NCBI GenBank assembly: GCA_938003985.1
Contig: CALKWZ010000046.1
Span: 1 to 23,580, forward strand
DNA from: an uncultured Verrucomicrobiota bacterium
GTDB lineage: Bacteria; Verrucomicrobiota; Kiritimatiellia; CAIQIC01; Lenti-01
Direction of reading: 5' to 3'
DNA length: 23,580 bases
The notes below the pieces were generated by a model. That model had not been told where the DNA came from, did not search any database, and saw only the letters and a list, made by a program, of their open reading frames with translations. Below, piece after piece: positions 1 to 7,028 of the stretch (the stretch's first letter is position 1; each line of letters begins with the position of its first letter). The translations under genes and the position numbers were made by a program.

Positions 1-53
1 CGGCATACGCGGTGTAGCCGTGACTGGAGTTCAGACGTGTGCTCTTCCGATCT
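1..53. other. Illumina adapter remnant (assembly artefact)
   Basis: Positions 20-53 match the 34-base Illumina read-2/index adapter, beginning GTGACTGGAGTTCAGACG and ending GCTCTTCCGATCT. Positions 1-9 (CGGCATACG) match part of the P7 primer, and the ten bases between look like index or miscalled sequence. This is library-construction DNA joined to a contig end. Genomic sequence starts at about 54. Any reading frame that starts inside 1-53 has a false N-terminus (for example translations beginning MTGVQTCALP or MLFRS). Confidence 0.97.
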
Positions 54-422
54 CAGGCCGGCCGCGCCGTGCGGGAGCTGGCCGGCGCGGCCGGCCTGCA
101 AACCCTGACGACGGAATTCCTCGCGCGGGTCGAGGCCGCGGGCGCGCTGGAGCGGCTGGGGGACATTTTGGACGAGTGCGACCGGCTGGAACGCGACCGC
201 GCGGGCATCCTCCGCGCCGAGATCGCGACGGCCCGGCCGCTGGACGATGTCCGGCAGGCCGAACTGGCCCGCCGGCTCGCCGCCGGCCGGCCCCTGGAGA
301 TTTCGTACCGGGAAGATCCGGGCCTGCTGGGGGGCTTCGTGGCCCGGGTCGGCGAACGTGTTTACGACGGCAGCGTGGCGGGACGGCTGGCGCGGTTGCG
401 CCGCCGGCTCGCGGACGCGTAA
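54..422 (+). CDS. atpH: ATP synthase F1 delta subunit, C-terminal part (5' partial)
   Basis: This is the last 122 codons of the delta (OSCP-type) subunit, which joins the F1 head to the peripheral stalk. The C-terminal signature is present: a D-P-x-L-L-G-G-F segment followed by a conserved V-Y-D-G-S and an arginine/leucine-rich helix. The usual length is about 175-185 residues, so roughly the first third is missing because the contig starts here at adapter sequence. Its TAA (420-422) is followed directly by an AGGAG ribosome site and then atpA, the normal bacterial H-A-G-D-C order. Identification rests partly on position before atpA, because this subunit is poorly conserved. Confidence 0.9.
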   Translation, partial: QAGRAVRELAGAAGLQTLTTEFLARVEAAGALERLGDILDECDRLERDRAGILRAEIATARPLDDVRQAELARRLAAGRPLEISYREDPGLLGGFVARVGERVYDGSVAGRLARLRRRLADA

Positions 423-436
423 GGAGCGAGAACCGC

Positions 437-1954
437 ATGACGGTCGAACTGAAATCCGAGGAAATTTCCGCCATTCTCAAGCGGCAGCTGGAGGACTTCG
501 ACGTCCCCGCCGACGTGTACGAGAGCGGGGCGGTCATCAGCGTGGGCGACGGCATCGCGCGCGTCTACGGCCTGCGCCAGGCGATGGCCGGGGAGCTGGT
601 CGAATTCGCCGCCGGCGTCCGCGGCATCGTGCTCAACCTGGAAGAGCAGAGCGCGGGCGTGGCGGTGATGGGCGATTGCGCCCGCATTCGCGAAGGCGAC
701 GCGGTGCGGCGCACGGAGCGGATCGCCTCCGTGCCGACGGGCCCCGCCCTGGCGGGCCGCATCGTGGACGCGCTGGGCGCGCCGATCGACGGCGGCCCCG
801 CCCTGGCCGGCGCGGAGCTCCGGCCGATCGAGGCGCCGGCGCCGGGCATCATGGAACGCCAGAAAGTGCGCGAACCCCTCCACACCGGCATCAAGGCGAT
901 CGACGCGCTCACGCCGATCGGCCGCGGCCAGCGCGAACTGATCATCGGCGACCGCAAGACCGGCAAAACGACCCTGGGCATCGACGCCATCATCAACCAG
1001 GCCGGCCAGAACGTGGCGTGCTTCTACGTCGCCATCGGCCAGAAGCGCTCGACGGTGACGCAGGTCTACGAAAAACTGAAGGCGCACGGCGCGATGGCCT
1101 ACACGACCATCGTCGCGGCCACGGCCTCCGATCCGGCGCCGCTGCAATACCTCGCGCCGTTCGCCGGCTGCGCCATGGCCGAGCACTGGCGGGACAACGG
1201 CGGGCACGCGCTGATCGTCTACGACGACCTGACCAAGCAGGCGCAGGCCTACCGCCAGCTTTCGCTGCTGCTGCGGCGGCCGCCCGGCCGCGAGGCGTTC
1301 CCCGGCGACATCTTCTACCTGCACAGCCGCCTGCTGGAACGCGCGGCGAAGCTGGGCCCCGCCCGCGGCGGCGGCAGCCTCACCGCGCTGCCCATCGTCG
1401 AAACGCAGGCCAACGACATTTCGGCCTACATCCCCACGAACGTGATTTCCATCACCGACGGCCAGATCTTCCTCGAGGCCGGCGCCTTCAACGCGGGGCA
1501 GCGGCCGGCGATCAATCCGGGCATTTCCGTGTCGCGCGTGGGCGGCGACGCCCAGACGAAGGCGATGAAGAAAGTGGCCGGCAGCCTGCGCCTGAACCTG
1601 GCGCAGTACCGCGAGATGGCGGCGTTCGCGCAGTTCGCCGGCGATCTCGACCGCGCCACGCTGGCCCTGCTGGAACGGGGCAAGCGCCTGATGGAGGCCT
1701 TCAAGCAGGGGCCGCAGGTGCCGATTCCGGCCGCGAAGCAGACCGTGTTCCTCCGCGCCGTCGGCGCCGGCCTGTGCGACGACGTGCCCGTCGCGCGGAT
1801 CGGCGCGTTCGAACGGCAGCTCTACGTCGCGCTGGACGGCCCGCTGGCCGCCCTGCGCGAGCGCCTGGAGCGCAGCGGCGATCTCGCCGCCGACCTGGCC
1901 GCCGACCTCGACCGGGCGCTGGCGGATTTCAAGCAGACGTTCGCGGCGGGCTGA
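437..1954 (+). CDS. atpA: ATP synthase F1 alpha subunit
   Basis: A 505-residue non-catalytic nucleotide-binding subunit of the F1 head at the cytoplasmic side of the inner membrane. The N-terminal beta-barrel contains V-G-D-G-I-A-R-V-Y-G. The Walker A loop GDRKTGKT is at residues 171-178 (most homologues have Q for K174). Further on are the DDLTKQAQAYRQ-type Walker B segment, and PGISVSRVGGDAQ carrying the arginine finger. Length is typical (about 500-510). The ATG at 437 is chosen because AGGAG (422-426) precedes it by 10 bases and the protein then begins at the normal position; the frame is open upstream only through the adapter. It lies 14 bp after atpH and 16 bp before atpG. Confidence 0.98.
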   Translation: MTVELKSEEISAILKRQLEDFDVPADVYESGAVISVGDGIARVYGLRQAMAGELVEFAAGVRGIVLNLEEQSAGVAVMGDCARIREGDAVRRTERIASVPTGPALAGRIVDALGAPIDGGPALAGAELRPIEAPAPGIMERQKVREPLHTGIKAIDALTPIGRGQRELIIGDRKTGKTTLGIDAIINQAGQNVACFYVAIGQKRSTVTQVYEKLKAHGAMAYTTIVAATASDPAPLQYLAPFAGCAMAEHWRDNGGHALIVYDDLTKQAQAYRQLSLLLRRPPGREAFPGDIFYLHSRLLERAAKLGPARGGGSLTALPIVETQANDISAYIPTNVISITDGQIFLEAGAFNAGQRPAINPGISVSRVGGDAQTKAMKKVAGSLRLNLAQYREMAAFAQFAGDLDRATLALLERGKRLMEAFKQGPQVPIPAAKQTVFLRAVGAGLCDDVPVARIGAFERQLYVALDGPLAALRERLERSGDLAADLAADLDRALADFKQTFAAG

Positions 1955-1970
1955 GGAGCGGAGCGCGACC

Positions 1971-2837
1971 ATGGCCGGTTTCCGGGAATACAACGCCAAG
2001 ATCCGCCAGCTGCAGAACATGCGGCGGGTCACGCTGGCCATGAAGATGCTCGCCACGACCAAGCTCGCGCGCGTCCAGGACCCGCTGGCGCAGGCGCAGG
2101 CGTTCGACCGCGAATGGGGCGAACTGGTCCGGCTGGCGTCGCAGCACGGCGGCGAGGGGCGCAACCCGCTGCTGAAGCCGCGCGCCGTGCCGGAATCGGC
2201 CTTCGTGCTGATGGTCACGTCGGACATGGGGCTGTGCGGCGGCTTCAACAACCGGCTGGCCCGCGTCGTGGGCGACTGGCTGGGGAAGAACCGGGAAAAA
2301 TACCGCATCCTGCGTTTCAGCTTCTGCGGCCGGAAGGGCCACCACGCCTTCCGCGACCGGGTCGAAATCCGCCGCACCTACGACGACGCGGTGCGCCGGC
2401 CGGACCTGGGGCTCGCGCTGCGGATCGGCCAGGAAATCTTCGCGACCTACGCGGAAGGCAAGTACGACGAGATCTTCCTCGCCCGCAACCGCTACTTCGA
2501 TCCGGCGTGGCAGGAGCCGCTCGTCGAACGCATTTTGCCGGTGGACCCCGCCGCGCTGCCCGCCGCGGAAGCCCAGGTGCCCTACGTGCTGGGCGAACCC
2601 GGGATGGACCGCCTGCTGCCGTACTTGCTGGAACGCCACGTGGCCTACCGCGTCTTCCTGGCGCTGCAGGAAAACGCCGCCGGCGAGCACGCCGCGCGCA
2701 TGGCCGCCATGGACAGCGCGTCGAAGAACATCGATGCCCTGTGCGCCAACTATACCCTTCTGAGAAACCGGGCCCGCCAGGCCTCCATCACCACCGAACT
2801 GATCGAAGTGGTGTCCGGCGCGGAGGCGCTCCGCTGA
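1971..2837 (+). CDS. atpG: ATP synthase F1 gamma subunit (central stalk)
   Basis: A 288-residue rotor subunit. The N-terminal helix has the family pattern around residues 8-33 (K-I-R-x-L-x-N-M-R-R-V-T-L-A-M-K-M-L-A), and the C-terminal helix has the conserved M-D-x-A-x-K-N ... R-x-R-Q-A-x-I-T-x-E-L-x-E-V-V-x-G-A pattern. A middle S-D-M-G-L-C-G-G-F-N segment is the canonical gamma signature. GAGGAG at about 1953-1958 overlaps the atpA stop and serves the ATG at 1971. Length is normal. It sits between atpA and atpD in the usual order; 29 bp separate it from atpD. Confidence 0.97.
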   Translation: MAGFREYNAKIRQLQNMRRVTLAMKMLATTKLARVQDPLAQAQAFDREWGELVRLASQHGGEGRNPLLKPRAVPESAFVLMVTSDMGLCGGFNNRLARVVGDWLGKNREKYRILRFSFCGRKGHHAFRDRVEIRRTYDDAVRRPDLGLALRIGQEIFATYAEGKYDEIFLARNRYFDPAWQEPLVERILPVDPAALPAAEAQVPYVLGEPGMDRLLPYLLERHVAYRVFLALQENAAGEHAARMAAMDSASKNIDALCANYTLLRNRARQASITTELIEVVSGAEALR

Positions 2838-2866
2838 GCCGCGCCGGAAACGACAGGAATCCCCCC

Positions 2867-4309
2867 ATGACAACGCAGTCCTCTTCTCCGAATTCCGCCC
2901 CGCCCCGCGCGGGCCGCATCGCGCAGGTGACCGGCGCCGTGGTCGACGTCGAGTTCGCCCCCGGCCAGCTGCCGGCCATCCACGCGGCGCTGCTCGCGAC
3001 GAACCCCTTCATCGACGCCCGGCCCGACAACCTCGTCCTCGAAGTCGCGCAGCATCTGGGCGACAGCACCGTGCGCGCGATCGCCATGAACCCGACCGAC
3101 GGCCTGGTGCGCGGCCAGGAAGTCCGCGACGCGGGCCGGGGCATCGAGGTGCCGGTGGGGCCGGGCACCCTGGCGCGCGTGATGAACCTGCTCGGCGAGC
3201 CGGTCGACGGCGGCGGGCCCATCCCGGCCGAGAAGCGCATGCCGATCCACCGGGACACGCCGTCGTTCGCCGAACAGAGCACGCAGGAGAATATCCTCGT
3301 CACCGGCATCAAGGTGGTGGATTTGCTGACGCCCTACCGCAAGGGCGGGAAGATCGGCCTGTTCGGCGGGGCGGGCGTGGGCAAGACGGTGCTGATCCAG
3401 GAACTGATCCACAACGTCGCCAAGAACTACGGCGGCTATTCCGTCTTCGCCGGCGTCGGCGAACGCACGCGCGAGGGCACCGACCTGTACCAGGAAATGA
3501 AGGACTCCGGCGTGCTGGCCAAGGCCGCGCTCGTCTACGGCCAGATGAACGAGCCGCCCGGCGCCCGCGCCCGCGTGGCGCTCACCGCGCTCACCGTGGC
3601 CGAGCATTTCCGCGACGAAATGCACCAGGACGTGCTGCTGTTCATCGACAACGTCTACCGCTTCACGCAGGCCGGCGCGGAAGTGTCCGCCCTGCTCGGC
3701 CGCATCCCCTCCGCCGTCGGCTACCAGCCGACGCTGAACACGGACATGGGCGAGCTGCAGGAGCGCATCACCTCCACCAAGAGCGGCTCGATCACCTCCA
3801 TCCAGGCCGTCTACGTGCCGGCGGACGACTACACCGACCCGGCGCCGGCCACCACGTTCGTGCACCTGGACGCGACGACCGAACTGTCGCGCGCGATCGT
3901 CGAGCTGGGCATCTATCCGGCCGTCGATCCGCTGGCGTCCTCCTCGAGCCTGCTGAATCCGTTCGTCGTCGGCGAAGAGCATTACCGCGTCGCGCAGGGG
4001 GTGAAGCAGATCCTCCAGCGCTACAAGGACCTCCAGGACATCATCGCGATCCTCGGCATGGAAGAGCTCTCCGACGAAGACCGCCAGACGGTGGCGCGCG
4101 CGCGGCGCGTGCAGCGCCTGCTGTCCCAGCCGTTCCACGTGGCCGAGCAGTTCGTCAACATCCCCGGCCGCTTCGTGCCGCTGGAGAAGACGATCCAGGC
4201 CTTCAAGGAAGTGCTCGAAGGCAAGCACGACGACGTGCCCGAGCAGGCCTTCTACATGGTCGGCTCCATCGACGACGTGCTGGCCAAGGCCCAGACGCTG
4301 AAAGGCTAG
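2867..4309 (+). CDS. atpD: ATP synthase F1 beta subunit (catalytic)
   Basis: A 480-residue catalytic subunit. Walker A GGAGVGKT is at residues 167-174, followed by the G-E-R-T-R-E-G catalytic-glutamate segment, the I-D-N-V-Y-R-F-T-Q-A-G Walker B region and the lever loop M-E-E-L-S-D-E-D-R (DELSEED-type). Small departures from the commonest sequence are I-D-N-V-Y-R (usually I-D-N-I-F-R) and P-T-L-N-T-D-M-G (usually P-T-L-A/S-T-E-M-G). The ATG at 2867 is chosen because the R-I-x-Q-V-x-G-x-V-V-D-V core follows about 15 residues later; the frame is open further upstream only as a shadow of atpG. The upstream ACAGGA is a weak ribosome site. Confidence 0.98.
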   Translation: MTTQSSSPNSAPPRAGRIAQVTGAVVDVEFAPGQLPAIHAALLATNPFIDARPDNLVLEVAQHLGDSTVRAIAMNPTDGLVRGQEVRDAGRGIEVPVGPGTLARVMNLLGEPVDGGGPIPAEKRMPIHRDTPSFAEQSTQENILVTGIKVVDLLTPYRKGGKIGLFGGAGVGKTVLIQELIHNVAKNYGGYSVFAGVGERTREGTDLYQEMKDSGVLAKAALVYGQMNEPPGARARVALTALTVAEHFRDEMHQDVLLFIDNVYRFTQAGAEVSALLGRIPSAVGYQPTLNTDMGELQERITSTKSGSITSIQAVYVPADDYTDPAPATTFVHLDATTELSRAIVELGIYPAVDPLASSSSLLNPFVVGEEHYRVAQGVKQILQRYKDLQDIIAILGMEELSDEDRQTVARARRVQRLLSQPFHVAEQFVNIPGRFVPLEKTIQAFKEVLEGKHDDVPEQAFYMVGSIDDVLAKAQTLKG

Positions 4310-4312
4310 GCC

Positions 4313-4627
4313 GTGACGCCGTTCCAATTCGCCCTCCTGACGCCGGACCGGACGCACTACGCCGGCGCCGTCGAGGCGGTGACGGCTCCGGGCCAGAGCG
4401 GGGAGTTCGGCGTGCTGGCGCGGCACGTGCCGATGATCGCGCAGCTCAAGGCCGGCGCGGTGCGGGTGCGCGAGGCGAGAGGGCGGACGCTGCATTTCGC
4501 CGTGGACGGCGGCCTGCTCGGCGTCGAAGCCGCCCGCGGCGTGCGCCTTTTGGCCGCCCGCGCGGCGGTCTGCGCCGATGCCGAAAGCGCCCGCCGCGCC
4601 GCCGCGAACTTTTTACGTTCCCCGTAA
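4313..4627 (+). CDS. atpC: ATP synthase F1 epsilon subunit, short form ending in a repeat element
   Basis: A 104-residue protein starting with GTG at 4313, three bases after the atpD stop; AAAGG at 4301-4305 inside atpD is the likely ribosome site. Residues 1 to about 86 match the epsilon beta-sandwich domain (F-x-L-x-T-P-D-R ... G-x-F-G-V-L-A-x-H-x-P-M-x-A-x-L). The two-helix C-terminal domain, which in many bacteria gives about 130-140 residues and has an inhibitory role, is reduced to a few residues. The last five codons (FLRSP) and the TAA (4625-4627) lie inside the first palindrome of the repeat at 4611-4691. Epsilon subunits without the C-terminal hairpin occur naturally, so truncation by the repeat is likely but not proven. 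Confidence 0.9.
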   Translation: MTPFQFALLTPDRTHYAGAVEAVTAPGQSGEFGVLARHVPMIAQLKAGAVRVREARGRTLHFAVDGGLLGVEAARGVRLLAARAAVCADAESARRAAANFLRSP

Positions 4628-4691
4628 AACCGCGCGAAAGTTTTTACGTTCCACGTAAAACTCCGGCGAATTTTTTACGTACTACGTAAAA
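4611..4691 (+). repeat. Three-unit palindromic element, copy 1 (atpC end)
   Basis: Three 19-bp palindromes, consensus TTTTACGTNNNACGTAAAA, lie at 4611-4629, 4642-4660 and 4673-4691. Starts are exactly 31 bp apart, with 12-bp spacers of the form C-rich then GAA-x-T. Unit 1 has one arm mismatch (CCGTAAAA); units 2 and 3 are perfect with spacers TCC and ACT. The element covers the atpC stop and ends 13 bp before the stop of the convergent FHA gene. A second copy is at 16826-16906 on the other strand; by hand about 68 of 81 positions match, with the spacers in the same order. Confidence 0.9.
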
Positions 4692-4704
4692 CCCGGCGGG
4701 CGGG

Positions 4705-5259
4705 CTACTTCTTGAGGGTGATGCGGATCTTGCCGGGGGCCGGCTTGTCCTCGGCCTTGGGGGCGGCGGGCACCTTGATGGCCGGCGCGCCGATCTTGAT
4801 GGCGGGGCGGCCGGCCGGCTTGGCCGCCGGCTTCGCTTCGGCCGCGGGCGCCTCTTCGGCGGCCGGCGGGGCGATGTCTTCGACGATTTCCTTGAGAATG
4901 GTGGTGTAGCCCTTGCCGTCGGCCATGTCGCCCTGCACGGAGGCGAGGCCTTTGGCGGCGTCTTCCTGGTTGGAAGCGGATTCGAGGACGAACACGGTGG
5001 AGCCGACCTGGATGCGGTCGCCGACCTTGAGCTTGGCGGTGTCCTCGACGCGCTGGCCGTTGACGAACACGCCGTTGCGGCTCTTGAGGTCCTTGAGGTA
5101 GAACTCGCCGTCGGAGAGGCGGATGCCGCAGTGCACGCGCGAGACCTTGTCGTCGAGCAGCGGGATGTCGGCCTCGCGGCTGCGGCCGATGGACAGGGGC
5201 TCGCCGGTCAGTTCGATGTCCTTGGGAATGCCGAGCTTGTTGACGTAGCGCAGATGCAT
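4705..5259 (-). CDS. FHA-domain protein with Ala/Pro/Lys-rich tail
   Basis: A 184-residue cytoplasmic protein. Residues 1 to about 92 form a forkhead-associated domain, a phosphothreonine-binding fold, with its marker residues: G25-R26, S40-R41-x-H43, S60-R61-N62-G63 and N67-G68. A linker (about 93-130) contains G-Y-T-T-I-L-K-E, and a low-complexity Ala/Pro/Lys tail follows, ending in K-I-R-I-T-L-K-K. AAAGGA (5265-5270 on the minus strand) precedes the ATG. It is the last gene of a minus-strand run after the SDR gene (13-bp gap) and converges on atpC. The partner is unknown: no Ser/Thr kinase or phosphatase is in the window. The tail could bind nucleic acid or a membrane, but nothing here shows which. 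Confidence 0.9.
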   Translation of the reverse strand: MHLRYVNKLGIPKDIELTGEPLSIGRSREADIPLLDDKVSRVHCGIRLSDGEFYLKDLKSRNGVFVNGQRVEDTAKLKVGDRIQVGSTVFVLESASNQEDAAKGLASVQGDMADGKGYTTILKEIVEDIAPPAAEEAPAAEAKPAAKPAGRPAIKIGAPAIKVPAAPKAEDKPAPGKIRITLKK

Positions 5260-5272
5260 GGCGGTCCTTTCG

Positions 5273-6238
5273 TTAGACGATGCCTTTTTCCACGAGCGAG
5301 GCGAAATAGTCGATGGTCAGGCGCAGGCCGTCTTCGAGCGGCATCCGGGGCTCCCAGCCGAGGAGCCGGCGCGCCTTGTCGATGTTGGGCTGGCGCACCT
5401 TGGGGTCGTCCACGGGCAGGGGCTTGTGGACGATGGGGCTGGCGCTGCCGGTGAGTTCCTTGATCTTGCGCGCGAAGTCCATGACGGTCAGCTCGCGCGG
5501 GTTGCCGACGTTCACCGGGTCGGAGTGGTCGCTCATCATCAGGCGGAAGATGCCGTCGACGAGGTCGGAGACGTAGCAGAAGGAACGGGTCTGCAGGCCG
5601 TCGCCGAAGACGGTCATGGGCTCGCCCTTGAGGGCCTGGCAGCAGAAGGCGGGGACGATGCGGCCGTCCTTGGGGCGCATGCGCGGGCCGTAGGTGTTGA
5701 AAATGCGGACGATGCGGGTCTGGACGCCGTGGTAGCGGTGGTAGGCCATGACGATGGCCTCGGCGAAGCGCTTGGCCTCGTCGTAGACGCCGCGCGGGCC
5801 GATGGGATTCACGTTGCCCCAGTAGCTTTCGACCTGCGGATGCACGAGCGGGTCGCCGTAGACTTCGGAGGTGGAGGCCAGCAGCAGCCGCGCGCCCTTG
5901 GCCTTCGCCAGGCCCAGCGCGTTGTGCGTGCCGAGCGAGCCGACCTTCAGGGTCTGGATCGGCAGCTCGAGATAGTCGATCGGGCTGGCCGGCGAGGCGA
6001 AATGGAAGATGTAGTCCAGCTCGCCGGCGAAATCGATGTGGACGGTGACGTTGTGGTGGATGAACTCGAAATCCGTGCGGGCGCGCAGATGGGCGATGTT
6101 GTCGAGGTTGCCCGTGATCAGGTTGTCCATGGCGACGACGCGGTGGCCTTCGGCCAGGAGCCGGTCGCAGATGTGGGAACCGAGGAAGCCGGCGCCGCCG
6201 GTGACCAACGAGACGGGTTGACGGGTAGTGGAACTCAT
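5273..6238 (-). CDS. NAD-dependent SDR, UDP-glucuronate decarboxylase (UDP-xylose synthase) type
   Basis: A 321-residue extended short-chain dehydrogenase. The NAD-binding loop TGGAGFLG is at residues 13-20, H-F-A-S-P-A-S-P is at 79-86, the S-T-S-E-V-Y-G segment is at 122-128, and the catalytic Y152-x-x-x-K156 follows (YDEAK). The A-S-P-A-S-P and S-E-V-Y-G-D-P segments are characteristic of UDP-glucuronate decarboxylases, which make UDP-xylose for polysaccharide; a related epimerase/dehydratase is the alternative. The ATG at 6238 gives a normal N-terminus; an in-frame GTG at 6256, one base after the upstream stop, would add six residues. Neither has a clear ribosome site. Position behind the exosortase and EpsI genes suggests a role in exopolysaccharide synthesis. 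Confidence 0.9.
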   Translation of the reverse strand: MSSTTRQPVSLVTGGAGFLGSHICDRLLAEGHRVVAMDNLITGNLDNIAHLRARTDFEFIHHNVTVHIDFAGELDYIFHFASPASPIDYLELPIQTLKVGSLGTHNALGLAKAKGARLLLASTSEVYGDPLVHPQVESYWGNVNPIGPRGVYDEAKRFAEAIVMAYHRYHGVQTRIVRIFNTYGPRMRPKDGRIVPAFCCQALKGEPMTVFGDGLQTRSFCYVSDLVDGIFRLMMSDHSDPVNVGNPRELTVMDFARKIKELTGSASPIVHKPLPVDDPKVRQPNIDKARRLLGWEPRMPLEDGLRLTIDYFASLVEKGIV

Positions 6239-6257
6239 GGGGGCAGAGGATGCCACG

Positions 6258-7028
6258 TCACTCGGGTTTGAGCAAGGCGGGATGCAACTGGCTGGCGAAG
6301 TCGGCGATGGTCTGCAGGTGGGCGTCGCCCGTCGGGGCGCGCGGGCCGGAGAGGGCGATGTAGGCCCAGCGGTGGGAAACGCCGTGGAAAATGCGGTCGT
6401 AGCCCATCCAGGCGATGCGCTGGAAGTGGGAAGCGGTTTCGCGGCCTTTGCCGACGAACCAGTAGGCGTAGTAGGAGAGGTACTGGGACGGGGCGCCGTC
6501 GGGGCCCGCGCCGGTCTTGGACATGTCCATCACCATCACGTCCAGCGGTTCGGACCGGCCTTCGAGCGGGATGCGGATGATGCGTTCGCGGTCGATCTCG
6601 TGGCCGGCGGCGGTCATGCAGACCTGGGGGCGGTGGATGCTGGAGCGGTCGTCGCCGCTGAGCACGATCGTGGCGTGCAGCGCGTCGCGGCCGCCCGGGC
6701 GCTGGTAGAACTTGCGGACGAGACCGGTGTCGGCCGGCAGCAGCGCGCGCTCCGCCCAGTTCATGTTGCCGAGCGGTTCGCCGCACTTCGGGCAGGTCGT
6801 CGGATCTGCGAGCTGGTTTTCCGCGAACTGGGAACCGCAGTTGCGGTTGGGGCAGAACAGCAGGCCGATGCCGGTCCAGCCGTCCACTTGCGCGGGCAGC
6901 TCCAGCACGATGCCGGCCTCGTCGGTGTTCGCGACGCCGGTCTTGAAGACGAGGGCCCAGGCGGCCACCGCCAGCGCGGCGGCTACGAAGAGGCGCGGCC
7001 CGAGAACAGATGTGCGCATTTTGTCCAT
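6258..7028 (-). CDS. epsI: Exosortase-associated EpsI-like protein with four-Cys (zinc-ribbon-like) insert
   Basis: 256 residues. A single membrane segment (about 11-28) anchors a periplasmic EpsI (DUF3485-like) domain, recognised by the D-G-W-x-G start, the R-x-F/Y-Y ... G-G-R-D-A-L-H-A-T-I-V-L-S strand region and I-H-R-P-Q-V-C-M-T-A-A-G. That pattern resembles the family's H-x-P-x-x-C ... G signature. Unusual is a C59-x4-C64 ... C79-x2-C82 cluster between the first strand and the rest, spaced like a zinc ribbon. The start overlaps the exosortase gene by 46 bp (ATG at 7028; a second ATG at 7019 is also possible). EpsI proteins accompany exosortases in exopolysaccharide and surface-protein sorting loci; their exact biochemical role is uncertain. 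Confidence 0.83.
   Translation of the reverse strand: MDKMRTSVLGPRLFVAAALAVAAWALVFKTGVANTDEAGIVLELPAQVDGWTGIGLLFCPNRNCGSQFAENQLADPTTCPKCGEPLGNMNWAERALLPADTGLVRKFYQRPGGRDALHATIVLSGDDRSSIHRPQVCMTAAGHEIDRERIIRIPLEGRSEPLDVMVMDMSKTGAGPDGAPSQYLSYYAYWFVGKGRETASHFQRIAWMGYDRIFHGVSHRWAYIALSGPRAPTGDAHLQTIADFASQLHPALLKPE

Noticed and set aside
362..2377. 671-codon open frame on the minus strand opposite atpA/atpG
   Set aside because: Arg/His/Gly-rich shadow typical of high-GC DNA; the opposite strand encodes highly conserved ATP synthase subunits.
4611..4691. CRISPR-like array
   Set aside because: The regular 31-bp period comes from 19-bp palindromes with similar 12-bp spacers, only three units, and a second copy is translated. 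No cas genes are present.
4611..4691. Intrinsic terminator between atpC and the FHA gene
   Set aside because: Stems are AT-rich with 3-base loops, and the same element is translated within dsbD, so termination is unlikely to be its main role.
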